From: Prorocentrum cordatum | Lineage: Eukaryota > Sar > Dinophyceae > Prorocentrales > Prorocentraceae | NCBI GenBank assembly: GCA_963575745.1 | Contig: CAUYUJ010021158.1 | Location: 77,501-126,790, forward strand | DNA length: 49,290 nt | Reading direction: 5' to 3' | Shown: piece by piece, positions 19,595 to 30,042 of the stretch | Layout of the letters: every line of letters begins with the position of its first letter | How positions within the stretch are numbered: position 1 is the stretch's first letter | Made by a program: the position numbers and the translations under genes | The notes under the pieces: model-generated | Seen by the model: the letters and a program-made list of their open reading frames with translations, nothing else | Databases searched by the model: none | Told to the model about the DNA's origin: nothing

Positions 19595-22500
19595 ATGGGG
19601 AAAGGGGTGCTTGGAGTGTTTTGGCCTTTCATTGCGTCTTTGGGCTCTATTGGGGGTTACCTGTGGGCTCGCCCAGGGGCCTTATCGCGGAGCCTCGGGC
19701 TGGTTCGAGGCTCTCGTGGGGCGTCTTGGTCCAAGCTGCGCGGGGTTCGGGGCTGCGGCGAGTTGGCCGCTGTTTGCGTGCACGCGGGGGATGGGTACGG
19801 CGGCCACTACACGGCGTACGCGAAAACGTCCAGCGGTGGGTGGGTGTACTGCGACGACGAGAACGTTCCGAAGTCCGTATCAGTGGCAGAGGTGCAGCAG
19901 GCGCAGGCTTTCCTCCTCGTGTATGCGCGCACGGAACCGAATTCAGAGTCGCAGCTGCCCGAAAGGAAGCGATTCCGAGGCGCATCTGCAAGCGGGGAGT
20001 TTCCTGGCAATGCATTCAGTGCGCAGAGTAACGGCGTTGACGCGTCGTGCAGTTTCGGGCATTCGTCGGGAACTTCGGGCCGCGTAGTGAAAGCGTCGGA
20101 CGAAGTGGAATGTGCACGGCGGAAGGCCGACCGCGCTGCAGCACGGGTGGTTGACCATCGCAACGCAGTGACGGAGGGTGGCTCTGCGCGCGCTGTGCGC
20201 GGATCGACGTCGCAGGAGAAGACTGTTCGCGACGATGGCGCCTATACGCCAGAGAAAGCAAAGCCGCATGCAGACGTCAACGCGGGAAGGGGTGGCGCCG
20301 AAGACGCGATGCGACGCGGTTTGGCGGGAGCGGGCCCGAGGGCTACCAGTTCCGCAATGCGGGGAATCGCCGGAGTTGGCGGGCGAGGCGCGGCGAACCC
20401 GGGCGAAGCGGGGACAGGTCTTGCTCCGCCGATCGCCGCGGGTGTGGGGCACGCAGGGGGGGTCGCGCGGGCGCGGCGGAAAGGCAGGGCAGGTGGCGGC
20501 GGGGGAGGAGAGGCGTTGGCAAGCAAAGCGTTGGTTGCGGCATGGAACGGGGGAGGGTGTGCCGATGTGGCGGAATGCGGTGGCAGATGCGATAAGGGCG
20601 CGCCTGGCAACGTTGAGGGCGGCGAGGCTGCGGATGCGATAAACACACCAGTGGCGGACGAGGCGCAGGAGTGGTTCTTTGCGGCCCGCGTGAACCCGCA
20701 CTTGGAAGATCCTCGGAGGAACCGGGAGAAGGCCGTAGTAGAGGCGGCGGAACTCTTGCGGGAGTGCCCGGGCGTACCTGCTGACCCCAGAGACCCGTTG
20801 GTGCCGTGGGCGGAAGCGTTGGCCGAAGACCGCGCGGTTGAATTACCGGCCGCGCACTGCGCGTTCCGCGGCTGTCGATGGTCGGGTGCCACAGAAGCGG
20901 ACTTGGTCGAGCACGTTGCCGCAGGGCACGGAGACGTCCTGCATCCCATTGCGGCCGCGCATTCCCCGGTGCACGAGGAAAACGAGAGGATGCTGGCGGC
21001 GTATAGCGAGGTGGTGTCGCAGAGAACCCGGCAGGGCGCGCCGCTCTCCACGTATGCAATGCATCGACGCAGCCTGAAAGGATATGCGGACGCGACAGCC
21101 GGCAAGAACGTAGGGTCACCCATATGCTTTTTGTGCGCGTGCTCGTTTCCGTGGGTGGCCGGCCGAGAAAACAGCGATATATCGTGGGAGAAACTGTTTG
21201 CGAGCGGACCAGAAGATAGCTCTCGAGTAGCGCGCATGGGCGCGTGGTCCATTGCGGACGCTTCGCGCGATTTCGGTCTCCTGGCGTACCTTCGGAGGTG
21301 CAGGTACGAGGAGGGAAACGAGAAGCTCGACCTGATGAAGCATATGAGAGAGTTCGACGATTGGAAGCTGCGCGTGCAGTGCTCGCGAGATTCAGGAGTG
21401 CCTGGGGGCGGGTTCGACATGTTGTGCTGTCCAGAAGATGTGCGTTGCGCGGGCGGGTGCGTGGAAGCGAAGACCGCGTGTCCAGAGTGTGAAGTGCCGG
21501 TCTGCCGGGAGTGCGCCGAAGGCATCAAGACCCCGAAAATAAAGTGGGACGGTGCAAGGATGCGAGAGAAACCACAGATGCCTGCGCGCTGCCTGGCGAA
21601 CGATCTGATGACGTTTTATGGACCACTCAGCATGTACGACGATGGCATGACCGTGATGGAGATGATTTGTTGCAGTCCGTGCATTACCTCAATGATATGC
21701 TTTTCGTTGGAAGTGAAGTATCAGAATTTGTTCGACACTGTCGCCGGGATGCAGGAGACGAGGGTGGCGGCGCGCGGGAACGCAACCTCGTTTGCCCTTC
21801 CGTGGCAGGGTATCCTTGCGGAGTTGCGGCGGAAGCAGAGTTGGGCCGAGGGCGCTGGAGGTGTCGACCTGCCGCGCGTGGGTAGTGAGCTGGCCCATGT
21901 AGTGCAGGTTTTGTTGAAGGTGAGCGACGCAACGACGAAGCAAAACTTGCCGCAGTTCATCCACCAAGCAACAGTACGGCGGGACGTTGTGAAGCACCAC
22001 ATCAAAAAGATGATGTCCCGCGGGCATCGGGCTTTCGCGCGCGTGGACGAGGGCCGCGTAGATGCGCGCGCAGAAAGCTTGCCAAAGAACGGCGTTCCGC
22101 CAGAGATCGCTCGCCTGCTGCCGTACGACAACCACTTGGACAAGGTGATGGTGCAAAAAAACGCGACCCCGTCAGACGGCGCGAAGACGACGGTGGAAGA
22201 AGCCTGCGAGGACGTGAATCGCCGTATCCCGAACATGGTTATGATGGAGAAGTCCAGCTTCAATGAGGTGGACGCGAACGCGATGACGGAGTCCGCGTTC
22301 GCCAGGTTAGCAGATGGAATCGAGGAAGGCACAGCGGCGCCCGCCGTCGCCCTGGGCGCGCATGAGGGTGCAGGCGAAGCAGGAGTGCGCTTCGCAGTTG
22401 CAGCGTGGAGAGACCACGTGGTTGCATTGGCCGCGCATTTCCTCGGCGATCGGGAACATGGGCGATTGCGGTGCACGAGCAGTGGAGTGCGGAGCGTGGC

Positions 22501-23906
22501 TGAGGTCGGGGAGACCACTCAGCGGTACAACCTCGTTCTCATGGACGAAGACGGGCGCGGCACCTGGGTGGAAAAAATGCGTCTGCGCCTGGTGGTATCG
22601 CCAGGCACTGAGATGATGAGCCAGTTCGTGCCTTGGTTTTTTGGCGTCGCTTTCCCTTTTTGTTTCAAGTTCGGAACGGGCATGCCCGACATGCCGGAGT
22701 GGTCAGAGACGAGTCGGCACCGGCGGGGACCGGATGCCCCAAGAGTGGAACTTCCTTTCTGGACGCGCGTCATGACCCGGCGCGTGGAGTCGCAGCTCCG
22801 ACGAGATTGGAGGTTTGGGTTCACGACGTCTTCACTATTGTATCAGAGCGCTCTGAACACATCGAGAAGCATGCGCTTGTTCGCGGACCACGAACAGGTG
22901 GAAGATCAGGGGGACCGGGATTTCTCGTACATGGAAGAAGCAGCGGTCAGCATAGTGGAAGCGCTGCGGGGCAGTTACGAGGAACCAGGCACTGGACAAC
23001 GTCGCGCGGTGAACGGCGACGTGAACAAGTTGAAATTTGTGACGTCGTTGTCAGAGACCGCGCAGCGGATGGTTCGGGGGGCGCAGGCAATCAACCGGAA
23101 GATAGCGGGAACGAACGAAGTGCGGACACTGATGCGGTACGACACGCATGCAGCGCGGGTTGCTCAAGGCGTTCCAGTGTTTTTCACGATGTCACCCGAC
23201 GAGAGGCATAATCTGATCATGGTACGCATGAGTCGATCCCGTCGAGAAGACCCAGTGAACAGGCGACGCGTGCAGGCAGAGCACGGGAGTACGCACGGCG
23301 GCCTGTGGGAGCCCCAATGGCCCCAGGAATGCGAGGCCCCTGCAGACGACGTGCATCTGGCAGTCCCCGTGGAAAGCCTGGTGAGCGACATCCCAGACGC
23401 GAAGGCGCGCCTGGCGTGTTTGGCGCGGGGCCCCCTGGCTGGCGTCGATGGATTCCGCACGATAGTCGGCCTGGTTTGGTCGCATCTGTTTGGGCTTCGC
23501 TGGTGTCCGCGGTGCCCCGACTGCGCATGCGCGGACTTGACTGGCAGCGACGCGAAACTTGTCGGGGGATGCGCCGGAAGAGTGGATGGAATGTACGGGC
23601 CCATAGAAGCGCAGAAGTCAGCGGGGAGCCTGCGCGTGCACGCGCAACTGTTCGTGCAGTGTTTGCACCAGCACACGCCGCTGCACGAGATCCCGCGGCT
23701 CCCGCGCGAGAGGCTGAAAGAATTACTCGACGGGTGCGCCAAGTACAAGCGGCACGTATCCAGGCAGGTCTACGAAGACGTCGACGCGTGGCGCGAGGAG
23801 AAGGAGCGCGTTGAGGGTATGTGGCCATCGTATACAGAAACGGATGACCTTGTGGGCGGGGAGGAGTACTTGGCGCAGTCAGATGCGGAGATCGAGAGGG
23901 CGCAAG
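19595..23906 (+). CDS. Helitron protein part 1: protease remnant, zinc fingers, Rep-like domain
   Basis: An open frame of more than 1,430 codons. Residues 56-115 match the C-terminal His box of a ubiquitin-specific protease (C19): ELAAVCVHAG, GGHYTAY with His71, a WVYCDDENV strand, then AFLLVYAR. The Cys box that should lie some 200-300 residues earlier is absent. Residues about 130-400 are low complexity. A C-x4-C-x12-H-x4-H finger lies near residues 422-445, then a Cys-rich stretch (about 605-645), a region beginning MPARCLANDLMTFYG (about 662, DUF6570-like), and a Helitron-like N domain (GVPVFFTMSPDERHN, about residue 1193). The Rep HUH position reads L-R-V-H at 23630-23641. The ATG at 19595 is uncertain, because the first 50 codons look non-coding and an upstream exon is possible. 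Likely role: rolling-circle transposition. Confidence 0.75.
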
Positions 23907-23943
23907 GTATGAGTGGGGAAGCCGACGATGGGGGGAGGGGCAG
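23907..23943 (+). other. Candidate 37-nt intron or frameshift in the Helitron gene
   Basis: The frame ending at 24232 stops making sense after ERAQ, and the next frame becomes recognisable at WLRKYV. Removing the GT...AG interval 23907-23943 joins them in frame as ERAQ-GSGSAWWLRKYV. The interval includes a G run (23930-23940), so a one-base sequencing or assembly indel is an equally good explanation. 37 nt would be unusually short for an intron. Confidence 0.35.
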
Positions 23944-26900
23944 GAAGCGGCTCCGCGTGGTGGTTGCGGAAGTATGTAGGGGAGTGCGTGCAGCGCGGTC
24001 AGGGGTACCGTCAGAATCACGTGCACAAGTGGAACGCGCGGAACCGCCAGATGATGCCGTTACTCCACTGTCAGCGGGACGACGACCCAACGAAGTGCAC
24101 GAGTTTCTTCCCGCGGACTACGTGGCAGGTAGACAGAACCGTTCTTCTCTGCAAGGGGTTCCTCAGAAGTCGCGATATGCCGAGCACGGGCCGGATAAAC
24201 CTGACTGGATGTCTGCACGGGCCGCAGAATGAGGAAAATCTGAACGGCACGCTGCCTGCTATTCTTAGCGGCGGGGTGGGCCTGAATTTCAACTCGGATC
24301 TGCAGTTACCGTATCGATTTCCAATTCTGGAAGAAAAGCACGATGGGGCGGCGTGCGAAGAGAGGTGCTGGGAGGGGGCGCAATCAAAATACATTATTAT
24401 CGCAGCGCAGCGCGCGCAGAACGCGCAGGCGGGCTACGCTTGCGACTGCGGGGCGAAGCGACTTGCGACGTCGTTCAACGAGGTGAAGGAGATCAAGAAG
24501 GGCCACCACGCACTGAGTGAGAAGGTGAAAGAGAGGAGTGCGTCGTACGTTGCGCACATGCACATCACGCGTCTCCTGTCGGACCTGTACGGGAAAGGAA
24601 TCGTGCGTTCAGCGCAGGAGAGCGTAAACCTGCGCGCATATGGGGATGCGCGAGATGTAACGGCCGCAGAGAGCATGAAAACAGCGAAGACGGCCATGGT
24701 CCCAGGATTCGATGTGGTACGCCTCGTCGAGCGAGAGTGCGGGGTGGCGTCAGAACGGTCGGGGCCGGGGCGGTGCCATATCGAGCGCGATGGTAGGCGT
24801 GCGAAGAGGCCCCGGGTAGTGTCGAAGAACCCAGCAGTGCTGTATGCCATGAGGCCGTTGCAGTCGACGTGGGCGCCGGAGCTGAAGTTTTTGTCAGTGT
24901 ATGAGTTTTATCGGTACTGGCGAATCGAGCTGACGAAGCCGAAGTGCAAGCAAGACGAAGGCGAAGACGACGAAACAGTGTATCACGCGGTTCTCACACC
25001 CGCCGGCAGAGCGAAGGTAGAGCGTGCAAAATGTACAGGCGGGGAGGAGCCGCCGTTAACCCCTGGGAAGGATTACGTCGTTCGAGGGGACGGATGTGAC
25101 AGGTGGGTGGCGTTTCCAGACGTTCCTGGCGTGGAAACGACGCGGCACAGGTGGGTCCTCGTGCGAAACGAGCGCCCGCGGAACCCGAGCTTCCACGGTG
25201 CGCCGCAGCCGAAGCAGAGGCCCGGGGAGGAAGACAGGAACGGGTTGATACTAATGGCGTACTTCCGCCCATTCACGTTGCATGCATCGGGCGTGGACGC
25301 AATGTCCCGCGTGTCTGACTGGTGCGTGGACGGCCGGTCTGCGGGCGTCGTGGCCAGGGAGTGGCTGGACGGGGGCCTCACGTGCGAAGAGGCGAAACGG
25401 CACATGCAGAATTACATGAACGTGGTTGACATGCGGCCAGAGGAGGAGGAGTCGGGCGGGAAGCGCGAAGATGACCTATTCAGCGACGCAGACGTGGATG
25501 TCGATGACATAGACGACGAAGCGAGGCGTCGGGTACATGTTTGGGGCACGCGCATGGAGGACGAGGCACGGGAGACGAGTGCAGCTGTGGCGGATGCTCG
25601 TCGACAGAGTGCGGAAGCCATGGCTGCGTCTGCGCGTGTGTGGAGGCGGCTCCCAGGCGGCGGCGGGGGTTCGCCGCAGGGCGGGTGGTCGCGAACAGAC
25701 GGTCGCCAGGAAGTGCCGGACGCGGAGTTAGAGAGGAGGGAAGCGGAGGCGAGGGCGTCGCAAACGAGAGAGAGTGGGGACCCCCTGGCGGCGCATGAAG
25801 GCGAAGACGGGCGCGTTGTGTCCGAAGCGGCGGGCACCGCGCGGGAACTGAGGAAATGGAGAGCGAGTCTCAGCGGGCCCGAGGAGGAGCGTCTGGTGAA
25901 GCTCAACGAGCGGCAGCAGGAAGTGGTCGGGAAAGTCGTCAGTAGGATGATAGAGGAGTGCGCGGAGGACGACTCGGCGCGGGGAAGCGGGGGACCTTTG
26001 TTGTGGATGTTGCACGGGGGGCCAGGAACGGGCAAGAGCTACGTGGTGGACGCTTTGCGGACGCACGTGTTCGAGGGCATCATGAAGTGGAAACACGGGC
26101 TGGATTTCCAAGTGGCGGCACTACAGGCAACGAACGCGTCGGCGCTGGACGGGCATACGTTGCATGCGGCTTTTGGGATGACGCCCTTTGCGAGCGGATC
26201 GGAGAGCTCGAAGAAGCGCGGGTCGGACGGGGCGAAGAAGGTGGAGGCTGCCCGGCGAATACAACAATGGCGGTGGTTAATCATCGATGAGATTAGCATG
26301 GTAAGTGCGAGCTTTCTCGCGGAGTTGGACGCGCATTTGCGGTCGGTCATGTCGGCGGCGCGCCAGGGGAAGGTCGACGCCGAAGGGGTTGACAGGCCGT
26401 TTGGAGGGGTGAATGTGTTGTTTTGTTGTGATTTCTACCAGCTGGAGCCGCCAGGTGGGGCGCCCTTGAACGCGATCCCGACGTCATGGGTTCGCAAAGC
26501 AAGGCAGTGCGCTCCAAGCGCGGGAGAGGACCATGGGCATTGCATATTCTGGGGCGCGGGCCGCGGGTCCGTTGCAGGAGTGACGGAGCTTGTGGAATGC
26601 AAGCGGTTGGAAGGGCATGACGAGTGGTTCTTGAGCGTGCAGGACGAGTTCCGGCGCGGGGCCTTGAGCGAACGGACGCACCAGTTTCTGCACGGCCGGC
26701 CGACGGACGTCGCCGGGTCATGGGTGGGGCGTGGGCCAACGTGCGGGCCCGAACACTGCGCGAAGAACGCAGAGGCCATTGCAAGAGACAACGCGCTGGA
26801 GTGCGGGCTTTGTCAAACAGAGCGCCGTAGACGGCAGTTGGTCGCGACGGGGCCAGATGACGAACGATTCTTGTTGCCGGAGTTCGTGAAGGCAACAGCG

Positions 26901-27653
26901 ATTTATCCGAATCAGGATGTGAAATGCAAAGTCGCGCGCCAGCGGGCCGTGGACTGGGCCGCGAGCGAGGGGGGGCACATTTCGTGGGTGTACGCGAGAG
27001 ACGCGGCGCGTCATGGAGCCTTCCAAAAGAGGCCGTACACGTCTGCGGACAAGGTGCGGTGGCTGGGATACCATGATAAAGCATGCGCAGACATGCCAGG
27101 GTGGCTGCCGCTGGCGGCGGGCATGCCCGTGGTACTGACTGATCATTTTGATCGGGGGGAGAAACAACTGCTCCGAGGGTGCCACGCGACGATTCACTCG
27201 TGGGTTGTCGACGAGGACGAGGGTGCAGTCGCGGGCGCGGCGGAAGTGACGCTGCGGGGGATGCCGAGGCAGATCGTGCTCGACTTTCACACGGACGCGT
27301 GGACGCTGAAGAGCATGCCGGGGCCTGGCTTGTATCCGATCTTGCCGAAACAACGGACATGGTTCTTGGACGCGCACCGAAAGAAGCCTGTGTTGGGTGT
27401 CCGGCGGAAGCAGTTTCAAATATCGCCCGGTTTAGTAAGCACTGCTCACGCGGCGCAGGGCCGATCCCTGGACGCTGTCATAGCAGATTTACAGGAGGGT
27501 CGAAATGTGAGTTGGATGTCGAGTTACGTGGCAATCACCCGCGTGAAGACCCGTAGAGGATTGCTGATATATCGCCCGTTCGACTTGAAGCCGTATACGC
27601 AAGGTGAGATGGAAGGGGCGAAACATCTGCTGGCAAAGTTGCGCGGGGAGGAG
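23944..27653 (+). CDS. Helitron protein part 2: Pif1-family helicase
   Basis: Continues the same protein in another frame. Its first 130 residues (WLRKYVGECVQRGQGYRQ, then a C-x-x-rich stretch and LHGPQNEENLNGT) complete the Helitron-specific region. An acidic linker lies at about 25430-25560. The Pif1-type superfamily-1 helicase follows: Walker A GGPGTGKS at 26016-26039, Walker B IIDEISMV at 26280-26303, motif III (CDFYQLEPP) near 26428-26454, then the C-terminal motifs TAHAAQGRSLDAV near 27441-27480 and AITRVKTR near 27531-27554. An ATP-dependent 5'-3' DNA helicase is expected to unwind the transposon strand after Rep nicking. All core motifs are intact over 3.7 kb, unlike the broken genes elsewhere in the window. 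The open frame itself runs on to 27725. Confidence 0.85.
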
Positions 27654-27697
27654 GTACCGTGGGCGGAAATTGAGGCGGAGTTGATGCCCCAGCCCAG
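27654..27697 (+). other. Candidate 44-nt intron or frameshift before the zinc-ribbon tail
   Basis: The helicase frame closes at 27725, but the Cys-rich frame overlaps it. Removing the GT...AG interval 27654-27697 gives GEE-KMCSRCSTLK in frame. A simpler alternative is a two-base change near 27688-27692, which would keep the VPWAEIEAELMP residues in the protein. Confidence 0.3.
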
Positions 27698-28447
27698 AAG
27701 ATGTGCAGTAGATGTAGCACTTTGAAGGAGAAAGCGGGTTTCACGCTGACAGAGTTCAGGGAAACGGACGGGCCATGTTTTTGTCGCGAGTGCGCGGGTG
27801 AGTTGAAGGAAGCGGGCGAAAAGTGGTGCACCGAATGCAGGGCGTGGGCCGCGTTGGGGCCGAGGGCGCCAGAGGACGAGGCTCGCGGAAGGCGAGTGTA
27901 CGCAAGGACGAGCAAGTGCGAAAGATGCGCGGGGCCCGCGACGGCGCGGAAGTCACGGAAGGAGTTGGCGGCGTGGCAGGAGAAGGTTCAGGATAAATTC
28001 AAGATTCGGTGCGCGAAGTGCAAGAATTTCTTGAAGACGGAGGCGGAAGTGGCGGCGAACCAGTACGACTCGAAAGATGCGGGGGAGAGGCTTTGCAGGG
28101 CGTGCGCCCGCAACGAGAAGGGTGGGCGGAACGAGAAGGCGGATGCAGAGAATCGCAAGCGGAAGGCAGAGGCGGACGCGAAGCCGTTGACGTGCGCGGC
28201 GTGCAAAGGCGCGTTCTCGGACACGAAACATTTGAAGCAGAAGCAAGTGAAAAATCATCGAGCGGAGAAAGGAGCTAAACTGGTGTGCAGAAGCTGCGAG
28301 GAACTCGGGTTCACAGCGCGCAGTTGCCAGGCTTATCAGTGCAGCGGCGCGTGCAAGAGAGGACTGCCAAAGTCGGCGTTCCCCGACCCTCACAATGTCC
28401 CGCGCGACGCAAAGAAGGGTGCCCTGAAGTGCAAGACGTGCAAATGA
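27698..28447 (+). CDS. Helitron protein part 3: multiple C-x2-C zinc-ribbon tail
   Basis: About 249 residues with at least eight C-x2-C pairs (CSRC, CREC, CTEC, CERC, CAKC, CRAC, CAAC, CRSC) and a final C-x3-C/CKTC set, separated by Lys/Glu/Arg-rich helices. The repeating pattern of a Cys pair, an aromatic-containing stretch (FTLTEF, FLKTEAEV) and another Cys pair suggests tandem zinc ribbons or treble clefs. No His-rich finger is seen. It overlaps the helicase frame by 25 bases, which argues that both are parts of one protein rather than separate genes. Likely role, by composition: nucleic-acid binding or target recognition. It ends with a TGA at 28445-28447. Confidence 0.65.
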   Translation, partial: KMCSRCSTLKEKAGFTLTEFRETDGPCFCRECAGELKEAGEKWCTECRAWAALGPRAPEDEARGRRVYARTSKCERCAGPATARKSRKELAAWQEKVQDKFKIRCAKCKNFLKTEAEVAANQYDSKDAGERLCRACARNEKGGRNEKADAENRKRKAEADAKPLTCAACKGAFSDTKHLKQKQVKNHRAEKGAKLVCRSCEELGFTARSCQAYQCSGACKRGLPKSAFPDPHNVPRDAKKGALKCKTCK

Positions 28448-28690
28448 TGCCCAATCGGTTGCGCGTACTGGGCAGAAAAGGAAGACGGGAAGAGGGGGAT
28501 GGGGGGTGAGGCGGAAAATGGGGGGGAGAAGCATCGGTGAGGATGAGCTGAAGCGGGGCAGGAAGAGGAGAAGGGGAACGAGGAGGAAGTGTAGGAGGAG
28601 GAGGAGGAGGAGGGGGAGGAGGACGGGGACGCTGAGATGAGGCTCCGGGTTATGGGGCTGGGCGCGATTCGAAAAACCGGTGTGTTCAGG
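28448..28690. other. G-rich DNA after the Helitron
   Basis: G and GGA-rich with no gene. I looked for a Helitron 3' end (a hairpin followed by CTRR) and saw only a weak 5-bp GCCCA/TGGGC pairing at 28449-28473, so no terminus is called. Confidence 0.4.
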
Positions 28691-28699
28691 GATGTCCGT

Positions 28700-29420
28700 T
28701 GGGATATTGCGGGGGGGGCTTCTTGCGGGCCTCTTGGAGCAGTTTCGAAGGCTCTTGGGGGCCGTTTTGGGACCTCTTTGGGGCTTCTTGGGCGCCTCTT
28801 GGAACGTCTTGGGGGCCTCTTGGGGGGTTCTTGGGGCCTCTTTGGGGCCATTGGGGGCCTCCTGGGGGCCTCTTGGGACGTAAGGCTGGGTTTTCCGGTG
28901 CGTGGTCTCTCTCTGGAGCCCCTCTTGGGCCCGTCTCCGGGAGGTCCTTGGGCCGTCTTGGGCGGCTCTTGGGCCGTCTGGGGGCTCTCTTGGGCCGCCT
29001 TGGGCGGCTTTTGGGCCGTCTGGGGGCTCTCTTGGGCCGTCTTGGGGGCGTCGAGGAGGCCTCTTGTGCCGTCTTGGAGCAGTCTTGGGAGCTTCTTGGG
29101 CTGTCCTGGAGCGTCGCAAGGCCGAAAAGGCGAAAATGACGAGAACATCGAAAAAAACAAATGAAAATCAACGATTTTGGCCTCTTGCGGCGCTCCTCGG
29201 GGGGCTCTTGGAGGTCTCTTGGGCCGTCTTGGAGGTCTCTTCGGGCGTCTTCGAGCCCTCGTGGAGCGTCTTGGAAGCCTCTTGGGGCCTCTTGGGCGCT
29301 TCTTAGGGCGTCTAGGCGGTCTCTTGGGGCGTCTGGGGGCCTCTTGGAACGTCTGGGAGGCCTCTTGGGGCCTTTTTGGCCCGTATTTGGGCCCTTTTGG
29401 GCCCGGAAGAGCGTCGTGAG
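28700..29420. repeat. Degenerate CTTGGG/CTCTTGG repeat block 2
   Basis: The same family as 4240-4900 and 46130-46830, here with strong internal periodicity (for example GGGGGCTCTCTTGGGCCG recurring near 28980 and 29024). Open frames of up to 395 codons on the minus strand (PKRPPRRP-type) are due to the unit lacking stops. Confidence 0.85.
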
Positions 29421-29429
29421 TCGCTCGTA

Positions 29430-29990
29430 GTCGCCCCCCCCCCCCCCCCCTCCAAATCGACAGGACCGGGTTCCCCGGGGAGGGGTTTGGGGAGGGGGGG
29501 GCATCTCGCGCGCCGATGACCCAAGGGGTCGGCGGATTTGACACCATTCTCGGGACGTCGGCGCCACGAATCAACATGATTGTTGCGTACTGACGATCCT
29601 GATTTGTGGCAGAAGACCGTTCCTGTGACTCCTGGCGCCGCGAATCAACGTGGCTGCTGCGCCTGAGTTGTTCAAAAACACCGTTTCTGGTATGTTAACC
29701 GAGGTATTCCGTGACGCCCGCGCAATGTTTTGCGACGAATGTGCGCGGCGCTAAGGCGAGACCCAGATGTCGAACAGGAACCGCCCTCCATTTGTGAAAC
29801 TCTTGTAAGGTTTCAGAGCGAATCTACGCGGCGTCGAGGCGAGAGCCACACATCGAAAACGACCCGCCCTCAATCCGTGAATGCCTCGCACACTTTTAAA
29901 ATGAATATGCGCGGCGCTACGGCGATAACCACATTTTGAAAACGGCCTGCCCTCAATCCGTGAAGCTCTTGCGAATTCTTGACGCTTCGC
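29430..29990. repeat. C run, then two small diverged tandem repeats
   Basis: A 20-base C run lies at 29432-29451. A unit of about 77 bp is present twice, with heads GGCGCCACGAATCAAC near 29568 and GGCGCCGCGAATCAAC near 29635. Then a unit of about 84 bp occurs three times, with heads near 29743, 29827 and 29910 (GCGCGGCGCTAAGGCGA type) and CCGCCCTCAATCCGTGAA-like middles. Confidence 0.75.
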
Positions 29991-30042
29991 GTCTTTTGGC
30001 TGCGCCCCCTCCTTCTCCTCCCCCCCTCGTTGGCACTCGTCT

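Noticed and set aside
20242-21528. A 428-codon minus-strand open frame
   Set aside because: Antisense shadow of the Helitron coding region in GC-rich DNA; the plus strand has recognisable domains and the minus strand has none.
26347-27360. A 337-codon minus-strand open frame
   Set aside because: Antisense to the Pif1 helicase motifs; Pro/Ser/Arg-rich with no domain.
28448-28480. Helitron 3' terminus
   Set aside because: Only a 5-bp imperfect hairpin is present and no CTRR end could be placed. The true ends need alignment of several copies.
28390-29577. Minus-strand frames of 293-395 codons with PKRPPRRPQEAP-like composition
   Set aside because: Same CTTGGG-type repeat as two other blocks; open on both strands and in several frames.
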